From positions 124,001 to 188,000 of the forward strand of contig DATJLS010000054.1 of the NCBI GenBank assembly GCA_035509315.1: DNA of 64,000 nucleotides, written 5' to 3'. Shown here in pieces: positions 25,392-35,486 of this stretch. A program made the position numbers and the translations under genes. Below the pieces are notes generated by a model that saw only the letters and a list, made by a program, of their open reading frames with translations, searched no databases and had not been told where the DNA came from. This DNA comes from JAKAWQ01 sp035509315. Lineage in GTDB: Bacteria > Pseudomonadota > Alphaproteobacteria > Acetobacterales > Acetobacteraceae. Position 1 is the first letter of the stretch. Every line of letters begins with the position of its first letter.

Positions 25392-25967
25392 CGCGACTGT
25401 TCTCCCTGTGAGATCCGGGCATCGTCCCTTGAACAAGAGTACGGCCGATCCGTCCGGAAGCGCAATGAGCTAGGCTGCGGCAGTGGCATGACCCGGTTAA
25501 AAAACGGCCCCGAAACAAGCGATCGAGCGGCCTGCGGGATGGCTGCAAGAGCCGGAAGGTGTTAAAATCTAAGCCATATTTGGAGATGCACCGCTTGGCC
25601 AATACCTTGCCTTGACCTTCCGACCTGGACGGATACTGATCCGAGGCGCGGGCCAAGGCCCTGCTTACGCTCCGCAGCGCAAAAGCGGGACGTGTTCGCT
25701 CTTGCTCGCGGATCCTACTTTCGCCAAGTGTCTTCCGCGCGATTCGCGCCTTTGGTGATCACGCCCTACGCTGAGCCCGCCGATCGCTGCATAGACATTC
25801 AACCTGCCCGGCACTGGTGGGTTCGGCAAGAGAGAGGGCGATAGCCGTACAAGTCCCTTTCGTCGCGCTCGCTGCCTTCGGAGGAAGGGGCTTTTCATTG
25901 TCTCGTTCCGGATGCCGCAACCGGCGAAAGAATATCGGCACGCCTCGAGGACAATGGGCCCGGGGTG
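25392..25967. other. Intergenic stretch, no gene seen
   Basis: 576 bases with only short accidental frames on both strands. It holds the diverged repeat copy E at 25682-25767. Nothing else is recognised. Confidence 0.6.
25682..25767 (+). repeat. Dispersed palindromic repeat, copy E (diverged)
   Basis: 86 bp with the order of blocks seen in the better copies: AAGCGGGACG, TTCGCTCTTGCTCG, TCTTCCGCGCGATTC and GGTGATCACGCCCT. Many substitutions have removed most base pairing, so this is an old copy. Confidence 0.5.
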
Positions 25968-26411
25968 TCAGGCCGAGGTCGGGGAAGCCCCAAGGTCGAA
26001 ACAGATCGTCAAATGATTCAGCTCGTCGCGCCGTTCATAGGTCATTGCTCGAGCAAAATGTCGCATCAAATGGATGCCGAATCCGCCGATCGGCGCGTTG
26101 TCGAGCGAGGTTGGCTTGGCTGGCTCAGACCTGCGCAGAGGATCGAATGGCATGCCATGATCCTCGATCGTGATGGTAGCCGTCTCCTCATCGTGCTCGA
26201 AAACCAGGTGCACATCCCTGTTCGAATCGAGGCTGTCCTCAACGTCGGAGAAGCCGTACAGCACAATATTGGAGAACGCTTCTTCCAAGCATAATTGAAT
26301 CGAAAATGCAACGGAATGCGCGATGTGCAGTCTTTCCGAAAGTGCATCGGCCCAGGCTCTGATACGTGGCAGCTCTGCCATCTCGGCCTGGACGATCAGT
26401 GTCTCAGGCAT
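25968..26411 (-). CDS. RsbW-type anti-sigma factor / serine kinase (HATPase_c_2)
   Basis: A 147-residue GHKL-type ATPase domain of the SpoIIAB/RsbW family. The N-box LCLEEAFSNIVLYG lies near residue 42, the G1 box DHGMPFDP near residue 82, and GGFGIHLMRHFA near residue 107. Such proteins bind a sigma factor or other partner and phosphorylate an STAS antagonist on a serine. An STAS gene lies just upstream on the same strand, so they form a likely kinase/antagonist pair. The start is ATG at 26411. The controlled target is not encoded nearby, and no sigma factor gene is seen in the window. Confidence 0.85.
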   Translation of the reverse strand: MPETLIVQAEMAELPRIRAWADALSERLHIAHSVAFSIQLCLEEAFSNIVLYGFSDVEDSLDSNRDVHLVFEHDEETATITIEDHGMPFDPLRRSEPAKPTSLDNAPIGGFGIHLMRHFARAMTYERRDELNHLTICFDLGASPTSA

Positions 26412-26558
26412 GAGCTTCGCGACCTCCGAAAGTTTGGGGCGGCTTGATCGCTATAGCCTCTGATGGATAAGCGAAGCGGTCCACCAAAGTTCAAGGCGAA
26501 GTCATGAAATTAATCGAGACAGAAAACCGAGGGCGCGGCGACCTGGAATCATCATGCC

Positions 26559-26897
26559 CTAGCTTGATACGGCGAGGATCGCGGCTTCGAGATCATGCAG
26601 AATAGGAATGATGGCGTCGGCTCCAAAAGTAAGCAAAACTTTTTCAACATCTGGAGTCGGGTTCAGAAGAACCATGTGTCCACCTTTGGACTTCAAGGCT
26701 TTGGCGCCGATGATCAACGTCCTGATGCCCATCGAGGCAATGAATGGAACCTGTTCAAGATCGACGATGATTTTGCGGTGACTCCCCACGATCGCGCTGA
26801 ATTTAAGATCGATCTCCTGCGCGCCCGGAATATCCAGCCGACCCACGAGGATGACCCTCGTCACCGATTCCACAGCCGTTTCGACCAGCATTTCCAT
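26559..26897 (-). CDS. STAS-domain anti-sigma factor antagonist (RsbV/SpoIIAA type)
   Basis: 112 residues forming one STAS domain. The phosphorylatable serine is in FIASMGIRTLI near residue 55, the expected place for RsbV-type antagonists. When unphosphorylated it should bind the neighbouring RsbW-type kinase and free its partner. ATG at 26897 is used; a TTG four codons earlier is possible. It lies 147 bases before the kinase gene, more than in classical rsbVW pairs. A second STAS protein is encoded at 34802-35155. Confidence 0.82.
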   Translation of the reverse strand: MEMLVETAVESVTRVILVGRLDIPGAQEIDLKFSAIVGSHRKIIVDLEQVPFIASMGIRTLIIGAKALKSKGGHMVLLNPTPDVEKVLLTFGADAIIPILHDLEAAILAVSS

Positions 26898-26909
26898 GGA
26901 GTTACCCAA

Positions 26910-27632
26910 CCTATTTGTCTGAACCGGTTTGGATATCCAGAAGCTTAATTCAAGTCTAGTATGAAAGTAATGGGTACTCCGCCATTTTCTCTTGACAATT
27001 GGGCGAGAGCGCTTGGCTCAGCTCACGGTTCCGTGAAGGTATGACAGACCGCCCGGCAAATGGACCGGCCGCGTGATGTTTTCGAGCTTGCCAATCGGTG
27101 TAAGAATCGTGATGCCTGGTCGGGGGGCGGACCACCGGCACGCATATCGCTGTAACGACTGTGGCGAGATCCCTCCGGTGCTCCCTGTGTTTGGCCAAGA
27201 CCCGACGCAGCCCCCGCGTGATCAGCCTCGATCTTTGGAGGATATGTATTTTTTTGACCTTGTCGCACGGGGTAGGGGAGCGGCAGCGATGGACCGGCTG
27301 CAGACTGCAAAATTGAAAAATTGCCGGAACTCTCTGGCGAGCCTTCTTTGATGCGACCTCGCATCCTGGGGAGCAGATTGCATCGGACCCTCCGCGGGAG
27401 GAGGAATTTTTTACGTCTTCAAGAACGGGTTCGGGATTGCGTGATCACGCGATGCCATATCAGGCGATGTGATCCAATCGGTATCGCTGAATACGCGATT
27501 TTGGGCAGCATTGCTGTGCAAGAAACGCAAAAATGGTTGTTGCGTCTCTGGATACTCCGCTACATGTTGTTGCGGAAGAACAAGAACGGGCGGCGAGTTC
27601 TTGATGCCTTATGTGAGTAAGGGGAGGATTCG
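26910..27632. other. Long intergenic stretch, no gene supported
   Basis: About 720 bases between the STAS gene and the MFS transporter. Frames up to 113 codons exist on both strands, but none has a recognised motif, a convincing ribosome-binding site or typical codon use. GC content falls near 27400-27560, which may mark a promoter region for the transporter or old foreign DNA. Confidence 0.55.
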
Positions 27633-27635
27633 GTG

Positions 27636-28922
27636 ATGCCATCCGGACGAAGTGCATTGTCAGAACCGGAGGAGGGGGTTACCCCCTCCGAGGCGAATCG
27701 CTGGGGCCAGCTCGTGATCGGGATCGTCTGCATGATCCTGATCGCCAACCTTCAATATGCCTGGACATTGTTCGTCGGCCCCATGCATGCGGTTCATGGC
27801 TGGAAGCTTGCTGGCATCCAGGTCGCCTTCAGTCTTTTTGTCGCGCTCGAGACATGGTTTACACCGCTGGCAGGATGGTCTGTTGACCGACTCGGCGCCC
27901 ACCTCGGGCCGAGGATCGTGGCGGGTGTAGGCGGGGTTCTGGTCGCGCTCGGCTGGATTATCAACTCTGCGGCGGGATCTCTCCCAATGCTCTATCTTGG
28001 CGCGGCCGTTTCTGGCGTTGGCGCCGGCTCCGTCTATGCGACCTCCGTCGGCAATGCCGCCAAATGGTTTCCAGATCGGCGAGGTCTGGCAATCGGGCTG
28101 ACGGCCGGTGGGTTCGGCGCCGGTGCGGCGCTTACCATCATTCCGATTCGCCTCATGATTGCGGCCCACGGCTACGGTGCCACTTTCTTCTGGTTCGGTC
28201 TGGTCCAGGGTGGGATCGTCCTCCTGATCTCGCAGTTCTTGCGGGCACCCAGCCGCCAACGGCTCGTTCCCGCCGGGCGTCCGGCAAAGGTGCAACAGAG
28301 CCGCCGCAGCCACCCTCCGCATGAGGTTTTGGTCTCACCCGTGTTCTGGATACTCTGGGTGATGTTCATCATGATCGCAGCGAGCGGCCTCATGGTAACC
28401 GCCCAACTCGCGCCGATCGCCCGGACCTACGGGGTGGCCCATGTCATCGTGCTGGCTGGCGGCAGCGTCCTTACAGTCGCCCTGATTATCGATAATGTCC
28501 TCAATGGACTGGCTAGGCCATTCTTTGGCTGGGTCTCGGATCATATCGGCCGACCGACGACCATGGCGCTCGCTTTTGGTGTGGGCGCAGTGAGCTATTG
28601 GCTACTCGGCTCGTTTGGCATGAACCCTTGGCTTTTCGTTATCTTCTCCGGACTCATCTTCTTCACATGGGGCGAAATCTTCTCGCTATTCCCCGCGATG
28701 TGCACGGACGTGTTCGGTCCGGAGTACGCAACCGCCAATGCAAGCCTTCTCTATACGGCAAAGGGGGCGGCGGCTTTTCTGGTGCCGCTTGCCAATGTGC
28801 TCACGGCCGGCACGGGCAGTTGGCGTATTGTCTTTCTGATCGCCGCGCTGATGAATGCAGCCGTCGTCGTGGCGGCACTCACGATATTGCGTGGTGCGAC
28901 GACACGTGCATTGTCACAATAA
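27636..28922 (+). CDS. MFS transporter, oxalate/formate antiporter (OFA) family
   Basis: A 428-residue membrane protein with about twelve helices and the major facilitator layout. Features shared with the OFA family are the N-terminal NLQYAWTLFVGPM helix, the loop-2 motif GWSVDRLG, GVGAGSVYATSVGNAAKWFPDRRGLAIGLTAGGFG and the second-half GWVSDHIGRP. Members exchange oxalate and formate or carry other monocarboxylates. ATG at 27636 is preferred, eight bases after GGGGAGG; an overlapping GTG at 27633 is possible. Formate transport would suit a methylotroph, but this is inference; the gene is not next to C1 genes. Confidence 0.85.
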   Translation: MPSGRSALSEPEEGVTPSEANRWGQLVIGIVCMILIANLQYAWTLFVGPMHAVHGWKLAGIQVAFSLFVALETWFTPLAGWSVDRLGAHLGPRIVAGVGGVLVALGWIINSAAGSLPMLYLGAAVSGVGAGSVYATSVGNAAKWFPDRRGLAIGLTAGGFGAGAALTIIPIRLMIAAHGYGATFFWFGLVQGGIVLLISQFLRAPSRQRLVPAGRPAKVQQSRRSHPPHEVLVSPVFWILWVMFIMIAASGLMVTAQLAPIARTYGVAHVIVLAGGSVLTVALIIDNVLNGLARPFFGWVSDHIGRPTTMALAFGVGAVSYWLLGSFGMNPWLFVIFSGLIFFTWGEIFSLFPAMCTDVFGPEYATANASLLYTAKGAAAFLVPLANVLTAGTGSWRIVFLIAALMNAAVVVAALTILRGATTRALSQ

Positions 28923-28981
28923 TTTGATACAGAACCGGGTGGACAGGCTTGGGCAAGGCTCAGCCACAATCCACGAATGAC

Positions 28982-30646
28982 TCATGGCGGCACCGGCGCA
29001 TGGCTTACCTGCCTCGCCCCATGTTGCGGCTTTTCCGTCTGCCTCACCTGTGGCGTAAGCAACGCGTTGTAGCGGCGGAGCATCCAGACGATGAGCTCGA
29101 ACAGGCTTGTGATCGCATAGAGCTTCCTGTGATCGGAGGCGGTAACACCCTGATCCACTGCGAATACGTTTTCCCGCAACCGAACCACCACACTGTCACG
29201 ATCACCAGTGAGGTGCCGCATCATCATGAGACTTTCGGGATCCAAGCTGCTTACCGCTTCCGCCGCGGTTTCCAGAAGGGCACCAAGACCTTCGTGCAGA
29301 CCATCGCCAAGTGTTTTCAGCGCGGCGGAGTCGAAGGGGTGCGAAAGGTTCTCGGCCAGAGAAGCCAGTGAATCATGAATCGAGGCCATCAACGCGTTAC
29401 GCGCCTGATGCTCCGCAATCGCCTCGATCACACGGCGCTCCGCACCTGTGTCGGCGAGGTCTTTGAGGAAATCGTCGATGGAGCGTCCCAAACTCTTGGC
29501 ACATGCAAGGGCCTCAACGCGATCAAGGGGCCTCGCTTCATCGCCGAGCGATTCGGTAATTCCGAAATAGAGCGGCATCAGCGCGAAAAGCCGTGCCTGT
29601 TCGCGATCGACCAGGGCAAGGGCAGTTTCGGGATCGTCAACGGCTTCGTCATAAATATAACGTGGTTTCGCCAGGCTTTCCCGTGGAAGCGGCGGCGAAA
29701 GCCTTTCAAGCAAACGCTGGAGCACCGGTCCAATGGCCGCTGCGGCCGCCACGGCGACCAAGTTACAGGTGAGGTATACAAAGGCAATCTGCCGTGCTGG
29801 AGCGGTGGCCAGAGACCGAACAAAAGCCACGACAAGCGGGATGCCAAGAGAACGCTCCAAGAAATAGAGCGGAACAAGTATCGCAGCACTCAGAATCTTG
29901 ATGATGACCTGGAAAATGGCCAGTTGACCGGAAGCGCCTCGGATATTCGCCGAGACGAGGTACGTGGAAACACCGGAACCGATGCTGGCACCGTACACGG
30001 TCAATATGGCTTGATTGAGAGTCAAGAGGTGCGCTGAGATAAGGGCAATTGTGATGACTGTGACTGTAGCGGAGGATTGCACGACCAACGCGAGCAGTGT
30101 GCCGGCCAGGAACGCCAGAAGCGACCAGTGGGCCGCGTCGAGGAGAACCCCGCGCAGCCATCCAAGATTGGCGAACGCGTTCGAGCCGTCGTGAATTAAC
30201 TCGATTCCAAGCAACAGAAGCCCGACCGCCAGAGCGGCAGATACCAAAGGACGCCAGCGCGGCGATCGATCGAAATCGAGGTAAAAGCAGAAACCCGTTA
30301 CGCCCACAAGAGCGTAAACGATGAGATGCATATCGATCGTGGCAAGAAAAACGAGCGCCGCCGTGCCAACATTGGCCCAAGCCAGGATCGGTTTTGCGCG
30401 CGACAGAGGGATCAAATTCGCTGAGGAAAGACTCATCAGAATGACAGTGACCGCTTTCGTGCTTTGCGTCACCGCGCCGGACAGAAGCCCGGCGGACGCG
30501 TAGAGAAGATAATTCCCGGTTGAACGCGAAAGCCATTGCCGGAGGCTTCGCCCCATCAACTGGCTCATATTGGCGCCGAGACCTTTGACGCCGATGAAGA
30601 AAAGTCCAAGGCCGGCAATCATGAAAATTATTGCGTCCAACATCAT
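28982..30646 (-). CDS. Na/Pi-cotransporter family protein with PhoU-like C-terminus
   Basis: A 554-residue protein. The first 300 residues hold two inverted Na/Pi-cotransporter repeats, seen as GAVTQSTKAVTVILM near residue 58 and VVQSSATVTVITIAL near 188. Both carry the QS(S/T) ion-binding signature. The rest is a helical, PhoU-like cytoplasmic domain. Members import phosphate with sodium or regulate phosphate efflux. The ATG pair at 30646 starts directly with the first membrane helix (MMLDAIIFMIAGLGLFFIG). No phosphate regulon genes are nearby. Confidence 0.87.
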   Translation of the reverse strand: MMLDAIIFMIAGLGLFFIGVKGLGANMSQLMGRSLRQWLSRSTGNYLLYASAGLLSGAVTQSTKAVTVILMSLSSANLIPLSRAKPILAWANVGTAALVFLATIDMHLIVYALVGVTGFCFYLDFDRSPRWRPLVSAALAVGLLLLGIELIHDGSNAFANLGWLRGVLLDAAHWSLLAFLAGTLLALVVQSSATVTVITIALISAHLLTLNQAILTVYGASIGSGVSTYLVSANIRGASGQLAIFQVIIKILSAAILVPLYFLERSLGIPLVVAFVRSLATAPARQIAFVYLTCNLVAVAAAAAIGPVLQRLLERLSPPLPRESLAKPRYIYDEAVDDPETALALVDREQARLFALMPLYFGITESLGDEARPLDRVEALACAKSLGRSIDDFLKDLADTGAERRVIEAIAEHQARNALMASIHDSLASLAENLSHPFDSAALKTLGDGLHEGLGALLETAAEAVSSLDPESLMMMRHLTGDRDSVVVRLRENVFAVDQGVTASDHRKLYAITSLFELIVWMLRRYNALLTPQVRQTEKPQHGARQVSHAPVPP

Positions 30647-30958
30647 TCACACCACCGAATGAAATCAGAAAAGGGTATCCGGCTAAGAGTGCTCATTGCC
30701 ACCGTCCCGGATGGCACGCCCGGTGAAGAGGAGCATGAATCTTCGCAAGCCGCGTACATGAACCAAGCGCAAGATTCGCTGATAATCTACGAGGGCCTTC
30801 GTGGCTCGGTATTGGTGCTGCACCCGGCCGTTTTTCCAACTGGACAGAAACATCGCCAGGAGTAAGATTTGCCGAACTCTTATGGGCCCCCGAACGGAAC
30901 TGCATCAGCCTTCCGGGTCCCGTGCTTGCCTTATTGCGCCCTGAAGCGCCTCGGCCGC
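30647..30958. other. Intergenic stretch, nothing recognised
   Basis: 312 bases between the Na/Pi gene and the receiver-protein gene, both on the minus strand. It has only short frames and no repeat copy or clear hairpin. Confidence 0.5.
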
Positions 30959-31336
30959 CTACTTGCCGACGGCACGCGTAAGGAGCGACTCGATCTTGCC
31001 CAAAAGTCGCGCGAAATCGACGGGTTTTGTATCATAATCGTCACAACCTGCGGCGAGCGCTCGCTCGCGATGCTCTGCCATGGCATGGGCTGTCAGTGCA
31101 ATGACGGGGATGGCGCGGGTGGCATCTGAGGCCTTCAACCGCCGCGACGCCTCCCATCCGTCGAGGACAGGCAGATCCATGTCCATGAGGACAAGATCGG
31201 GACCCTCGCTTTCTGCGAGCTCGATGCCCTGCTGCCCATTGAGCCCGAGCACGACTTCGTAACCTTTGCGGACGAGGCGGCGTGAGAGCATGTCGCGATT
31301 CATTTCATTGTCTTCGACCAAAAGAATTTTTGCCAT
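30959..31336 (-). CDS. Single-domain response regulator (receiver only)
   Basis: 125 residues of a CheY-like receiver: ILLVEDNEMNRDML with the acidic pair at residues 9-10, the phosphoacceptor Asp in DLVLMDMDLPVLDG near 54, Thr in VIALTAHAM near 83 and Lys in YDTKPVDF near 105. There is no output domain. Such NEMNRD-type receivers commonly belong to phosphorelays with hybrid histidine kinases. The kinase gene lies just upstream on the same strand, 116 bases away, making it the likely partner. ATG at 31336 is used because the sequence upstream has no family similarity. Confidence 0.85.
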   Translation of the reverse strand: MAKILLVEDNEMNRDMLSRRLVRKGYEVVLGLNGQQGIELAESEGPDLVLMDMDLPVLDGWEASRRLKASDATRAIPVIALTAHAMAEHRERALAAGCDDYDTKPVDFARLLGKIESLLTRAVGK

Positions 31337-31452
31337 TCCTGACCTTGCTCCCCGAGGCAGACTGGGCTTATCCGGAACGATCACCCGATCCGGCATCGGG
31401 TCGGCCCTCGTCACCATATTGGACTGATGCGTTTCGCCAGCCCGAACACCTC

Positions 31453-33744
31453 TTAACGTTGCACCGTCTCACCTCGACGTGCATCGGAGCGGAATATGTC
31501 CCGTATTGCCGAACGCAGATCGACTCCCGTCGCCGTTCCTTTGGTAATCACCTTGCGTGTCAGTCCCTGAAGCTGATCGAGCTCGGTATCGCTCAGATCC
31601 ATGGCGGTGACCACGATCACTGGAATCTTGCTCCAGTCCGCATGGGTACGAACCCGATCAAGGAACTCAAATCCATCCATGACTGGCATCATGAGGTCGA
31701 GCAAAATGATTGCTGGTGGCGCATTGGAGGCAAGCCAGTCGAGGCCGGTCGCTCCGTTCTCGGCTTCCGCGGTTTGAAGCCCCATTCTTCCCAGCACCTG
31801 CCGGGTCATGCGGCGCATCTCTGGATCGTCATCGATCACCAGTACGGGGCCAGAGACGGTGCTGCCAATGTGCTGTCTCAATGTGACATTCAGGCGCCCC
31901 CAATCAATGGGCTTGGTGAGGAAACCTGAAGCGCCGAGAGAGAAGGCGATCGCGCGATCATTGAGTATCGTCACGATAACGACCGGAATTCCATTGAGTT
32001 CAGGATCAGCCTTGAGCGCCGCCAAGACCGCCCATCCATCCATCTGCGGCATCATGACATCCAGCGTGATCGCGTCCGGACGCATCTCTCGGGCCGTCGC
32101 AATGGCTTCCGGGCCGCTGCGCGCATGCAGGACGCGATAGCCCTCACGGCCCAGCATTGTGCCCACAGTCTCATGAACGGCTTCGTCATCATCGACGACA
32201 AGCACTGTGAGTTTCGCCTCGGCGTCGCCCGAAACCATGCGCTTCGGCACCGACGGCTCTTGCGCCGGCGCGGCGGATCTCGTTGCGCGGCGCGCGGGCA
32301 GGGTCAAAGTGAAAATCGAACCCTTGCCAAGTTCGGATGTCACCGTCACATCTCCACCGAGCATACGGGCAAAATGACGGGTGATCGCGAGGCCAAGACC
32401 TGTGCCGCCGAATTGCCGCGTGGTGGAAGAATCGGCCTGGACGAAAGCTTGGAAGAGCTTGCCCATCTGTTCCGAAGACATGCCGATCCCGGTATCGGCA
32501 ACGCGGAAGGTCAAAACATCGTTCTGTCCTTCAACGATGCGTGCTACGCTTAGGGTGACAGTGCCTTTCTTGGTGAATTTGCTGGCATTGCTCAACAGAT
32601 TAAGGAGACTTTGTTTGAGCTTGGTGATGTCGGAGTCGATTACGCCGATATCTGCTGGACAATCGACGATCAAATTGTTGCCATTCGCAGTCGCAAGCGG
32701 CTCAATGATGCTGCCGACCTCGGTGACGACGGTCCCAACATTCACCGGCTCGATGAAGACCGTCATGCGGCCGGCCTCGATCTTCGAAAGATCGAGAATA
32801 TCGTTGATGAGCGCGAGGAGATGTTTGCCGGCGTTCTCGATCTTCTTCAAATCGGGCAAATATGCATCGTGACCTTCGTCCGTGGCCTCCTCATGCAGCA
32901 TCTCGCTATAGCCTATGATGGCATTGAGCGGCGTTCGCAGCTCATGGCTCATGTTTGCAAGAAAATCCGATTTGGCACGGCTGGCGGCCTCGGCGGTCTG
33001 TTTGGCGCTGGTCAGGTCGATCTCCGCCTTCTTGCGTTCGGTGATGTCCGTGTAAATCGCGATGAAGCCGCCGTCGGGCGTCGGTGCCCGTGAGATCTCA
33101 AGCACAGTTCCATTCGGGCGAGTACGCTCGAAGGAATGGACAGTTTTCAGCTTCTCGAGTCTTTGGTCGATCAAAGTCTCGATGTCCTGGTCGCCAAAGT
33201 CTCCACGTTCCGCATTGTAACGCAGATAATCGACGAAGCTCCGCTCGCGCGAAAAGAACTCGTCTGGCATGTCAAGATATTCGCGAAACCGTTGGTTCCA
33301 GGTCAGGAGCTTATAGTCGGCGTCGTACATTGCCACGCCCTGGCGCATGTTCTCGAACGTGGCCCTGAGTTGGGATTCACTCCGCGAAAGCTCCGCAATC
33401 CTTCCGGCATACTCTCGCTCATTTTGATTGCACCCCTCCGATACGGCCTGAGCGAGATCTTCGATCTCATCATGACGGCCGGCCAGCGTCATGACATCGC
33501 GCTCGGCACCAAAAGCTTGGTTGCGGATGGTTTGCAGTGGCCTCACAATCGTTCGTGCCGCAATCAGTGTCGCGATTGCGGTGGCTAGGACAGCGACGAG
33601 CAAGGCTGGCAAAAACATGTGCCCATCGACCTTGCCATGAACAAAGAGGAATGGAAGGAGAACCACCGCCTCTGTGACCAGTACAATGACGAACACGCTG
33701 ACGGCGATTTGCTGACAGAGGCGGCTTTGGAGAAACCACTGCAT
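31453..33744 (-). CDS. Hybrid sensor histidine kinase with PAS and two receiver domains
   Basis: 763 residues. Two N-terminal membrane helices (about 12-36 and 43-64) flank a short periplasmic loop, followed by a HAMP-like region and a PAS domain at about 125-235 with the PAS_7-like motif MRQGVAMYDADYKL. HisKA carries the phospho-His in SHELRTPLNAIIGY near 267, then a HATPase domain with DTGIGM and GGTGLGLAI. Two receivers follow at about 520-635 and 645-760, with Asp in ALTLDVMMPQMDG-like and LLDLMMPVMDG motifs. ATG at 33744 is preferred because AGGAG lies ten bases upstream; TTG at 33819 would add 25 residues. The short loop suggests sensing in the membrane or cytoplasm. Confidence 0.87.
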   Translation of the reverse strand: MQWFLQSRLCQQIAVSVFVIVLVTEAVVLLPFLFVHGKVDGHMFLPALLVAVLATAIATLIAARTIVRPLQTIRNQAFGAERDVMTLAGRHDEIEDLAQAVSEGCNQNEREYAGRIAELSRSESQLRATFENMRQGVAMYDADYKLLTWNQRFREYLDMPDEFFSRERSFVDYLRYNAERGDFGDQDIETLIDQRLEKLKTVHSFERTRPNGTVLEISRAPTPDGGFIAIYTDITERKKAEIDLTSAKQTAEAASRAKSDFLANMSHELRTPLNAIIGYSEMLHEEATDEGHDAYLPDLKKIENAGKHLLALINDILDLSKIEAGRMTVFIEPVNVGTVVTEVGSIIEPLATANGNNLIVDCPADIGVIDSDITKLKQSLLNLLSNASKFTKKGTVTLSVARIVEGQNDVLTFRVADTGIGMSSEQMGKLFQAFVQADSSTTRQFGGTGLGLAITRHFARMLGGDVTVTSELGKGSIFTLTLPARRATRSAAPAQEPSVPKRMVSGDAEAKLTVLVVDDDEAVHETVGTMLGREGYRVLHARSGPEAIATAREMRPDAITLDVMMPQMDGWAVLAALKADPELNGIPVVIVTILNDRAIAFSLGASGFLTKPIDWGRLNVTLRQHIGSTVSGPVLVIDDDPEMRRMTRQVLGRMGLQTAEAENGATGLDWLASNAPPAIILLDLMMPVMDGFEFLDRVRTHADWSKIPVIVVTAMDLSDTELDQLQGLTRKVITKGTATGVDLRSAIRDIFRSDARRGETVQR

Positions 33745-34143
33745 GATCGCGGGACTCCTAACCAAAGTGAAGATTCGATTGCGGTTCTCTGCCTTGAGGT
33801 CGGGAAGGAAAGTATCCAATCTTCATTTGAAGAAAATATGCTGGTTCGCGTGTTTTTAAGGTAGAGCCCAATCAAATCTTGGCTAAGAAATCTAACCTGT
33901 CATTCCGATTCAAGGTCTTGCTCCACGCCGAGTTACATTGGCAAACGATCAAACCCTCGCGAAAGCGTGGCAGGGCAATGATGGCAAATGATCGCCTCGC
34001 AGACTAGGGATCTATGCTTGCAGGACTTACGTGCCGAAGCCCTGGCAGAGACAATCGGACATCACGACAAGGGAACTTCAGCCATTGCCATCTCTGTGAA
34101 TGGATCAAAGCGAACATTGGTGTCGGCGGAAACACGGGCTTAC
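33745..34143. other. Intergenic stretch, nothing recognised
   Basis: About 400 bases between the hybrid kinase and the GPP34 gene. It is AT-richer near 33830-33900, probably the kinase promoter. No gene supported. Confidence 0.5.
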
Positions 34144-34794
34144 TTAGCCGTAATGCACGAACATGGTCGTAAGCGCGGCACTGAGCTCTTGCAGCATTGC
34201 GCCCGTAGCCTGGCCGATAAGATCGAACCTGGCGATTTGCTCGATACGCGCCCGACAATGTTCTAGTTCGTGCGGAGTGAAGACACGCTCGAGCAAACCG
34301 CACGCCTGGGCAAGCCCGATGATGACAATATCGCGAGGATCCGGGATCGTGTCACTGAACAGAAGTCCAGCGATGCGTCGCTTTACGTCCTGCAGCTCTT
34401 TGCCGTCGATCAACGGATAACGGCGTGTCTCGAAAACCCAGAGTATGCGGCTGGCCTCCCTTCGCAGGATGCCACGTTCTAGCAGGCGGGCAATGGCCTT
34501 ATCCTCAATGACCGATCCTTCCTTGCGCAGCAGATCGAGCGCGTCAGCCGTGGCGGCAATTTCAGGATGCCTGGCGAGAATGGCGAACGCGTGATCCAAA
34601 AGCTCCTCGCCGGTCGGCGTAGCGTCAAGAATGACCAGCCTTTCTAGATCTGTATCGATGCGATTTCGTATCGCGAGGTCCATCAAGACTGCGCCCGCCA
34701 GCGCCGCATCGAACAGCATATCTGGGAGATCATGGAAATTGCTGCCGTTTTCATCATGCCCAAGCAGGAGGAGTTCTTCGGCAAAAGTCAGCAT
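34144..34794 (-). CDS. GPP34 (GOLPH3-like) domain protein
   Basis: The 216-residue protein begins MLTFAEELLLLGHDENG, the typical opening of the GPP34/GOLPH3 family, and keeps the helical pattern with ALAGAVLMDLAIRNRI and LLERGILRRE. The eukaryotic members bind phosphatidylinositol 4-phosphate at the Golgi. Bacterial members are of unknown role and are found often in actinobacteria. The gene lies seven bases downstream of an STAS antagonist gene and between a hybrid kinase and an RsbU-type phosphatase, so it may be an output or membrane-associated partner of that signalling system. That functional link is inferred from position only. Confidence 0.75.
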   Translation of the reverse strand: MLTFAEELLLLGHDENGSNFHDLPDMLFDAALAGAVLMDLAIRNRIDTDLERLVILDATPTGEELLDHAFAILARHPEIAATADALDLLRKEGSVIEDKAIARLLERGILRREASRILWVFETRRYPLIDGKELQDVKRRIAGLLFSDTIPDPRDIVIIGLAQACGLLERVFTPHELEHCRARIEQIARFDLIGQATGAMLQELSAALTTMFVHYG

Positions 34795-34801
34795 AATGCC
34801 G

Positions 34802-35155
34802 TCACCTCACGCTGTTGAGCGCATCGTCGCGGCTAGGGAAGAGTGTAAAGATGCTGGTAAAGCCGCTGATGTCAAAAATCTGCTTAACCACGGGCTGCAG
34901 GCCCGCGAGCAGAAGCCTCTGCTTTGCCGCCTGAGCCTGTTTCGCAGCTTTGAGCAGAACACGCAGACCGGCACTGCTGACATAGCTGAGTTCGGCAAGA
35001 TCGAGAACAAGGACCGCAGTTTTGGCAGACATGGCGGAAAGTCTATCATCGACTCCGGGGGAGGTGGTCCCGTCAAGCCGCCCACAAAGTTGGAGGATGG
35101 TCGTCCCATCCCCCTGCAGTTCCCTGATCTCCAACTGTAGCCTCTTCGAAACCAA
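34802..35155 (-). CDS. STAS-domain anti-sigma factor antagonist, second
   Basis: 117 residues of one STAS domain with the phosphoacceptor motif YVSSAGLRVLL near residue 60. It is closer to the SpoIIAA/RsbV consensus than the first STAS protein in the window. The start appears to be TTG at 35155; there is no strong ribosome-binding site. It is followed seven bases later by the GPP34 gene and preceded, across about 425 bases, by the RsbU-type phosphatase, its probable activator. Confidence 0.82.
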   Translation of the reverse strand: MVSKRLQLEIRELQGDGTTILQLCGRLDGTTSPGVDDRLSAMSAKTAVLVLDLAELSYVSSAGLRVLLKAAKQAQAAKQRLLLAGLQPVVKQIFDISGFTSIFTLFPSRDDALNSVR

Positions 35156-35486
35156 ACCGAAAGTTTATTAATCTCAGATTCTTAACGGGATCGAAGGGCG
35201 CCGTCAAGCGCAAGGAACGCAAGGAGCGCCCGGGTGGTCGAATTGGCGGGCGTTCTGCGATGCCGGCGATTCGGCCCTGCCTGATCTGACGGTGCAGCGA
35301 CCCTGAACGGAGCGAACAAGTCCCCCGAGCAGGGCTTGGAGCTTCTGAAGGCAATTTTTGGCGCAACCGTGGCCATGTTGAAGCCCCCTCGCCGTTGTGG
35401 TCATTCTCGGCTCAAGGATCGAGTTATCCGGCTTGGGGCACGAACGTGGATGGGCGCCACGTATTTCGCCCTCTTCTTAAGCCTTT
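35156..35486. other. Intergenic stretch, no gene seen
   Basis: About 330 bases upstream of the second STAS gene. Short frames on the minus strand lack recognisable content. Repeat copy F follows at 35487. Confidence 0.5.

Noticed and set aside
27023..27364. A 113-codon minus-strand frame between the STAS and MFS genes
   Set aside because: No domain, no ribosome-binding site and overlapping frames on the other strand; likely accidental.
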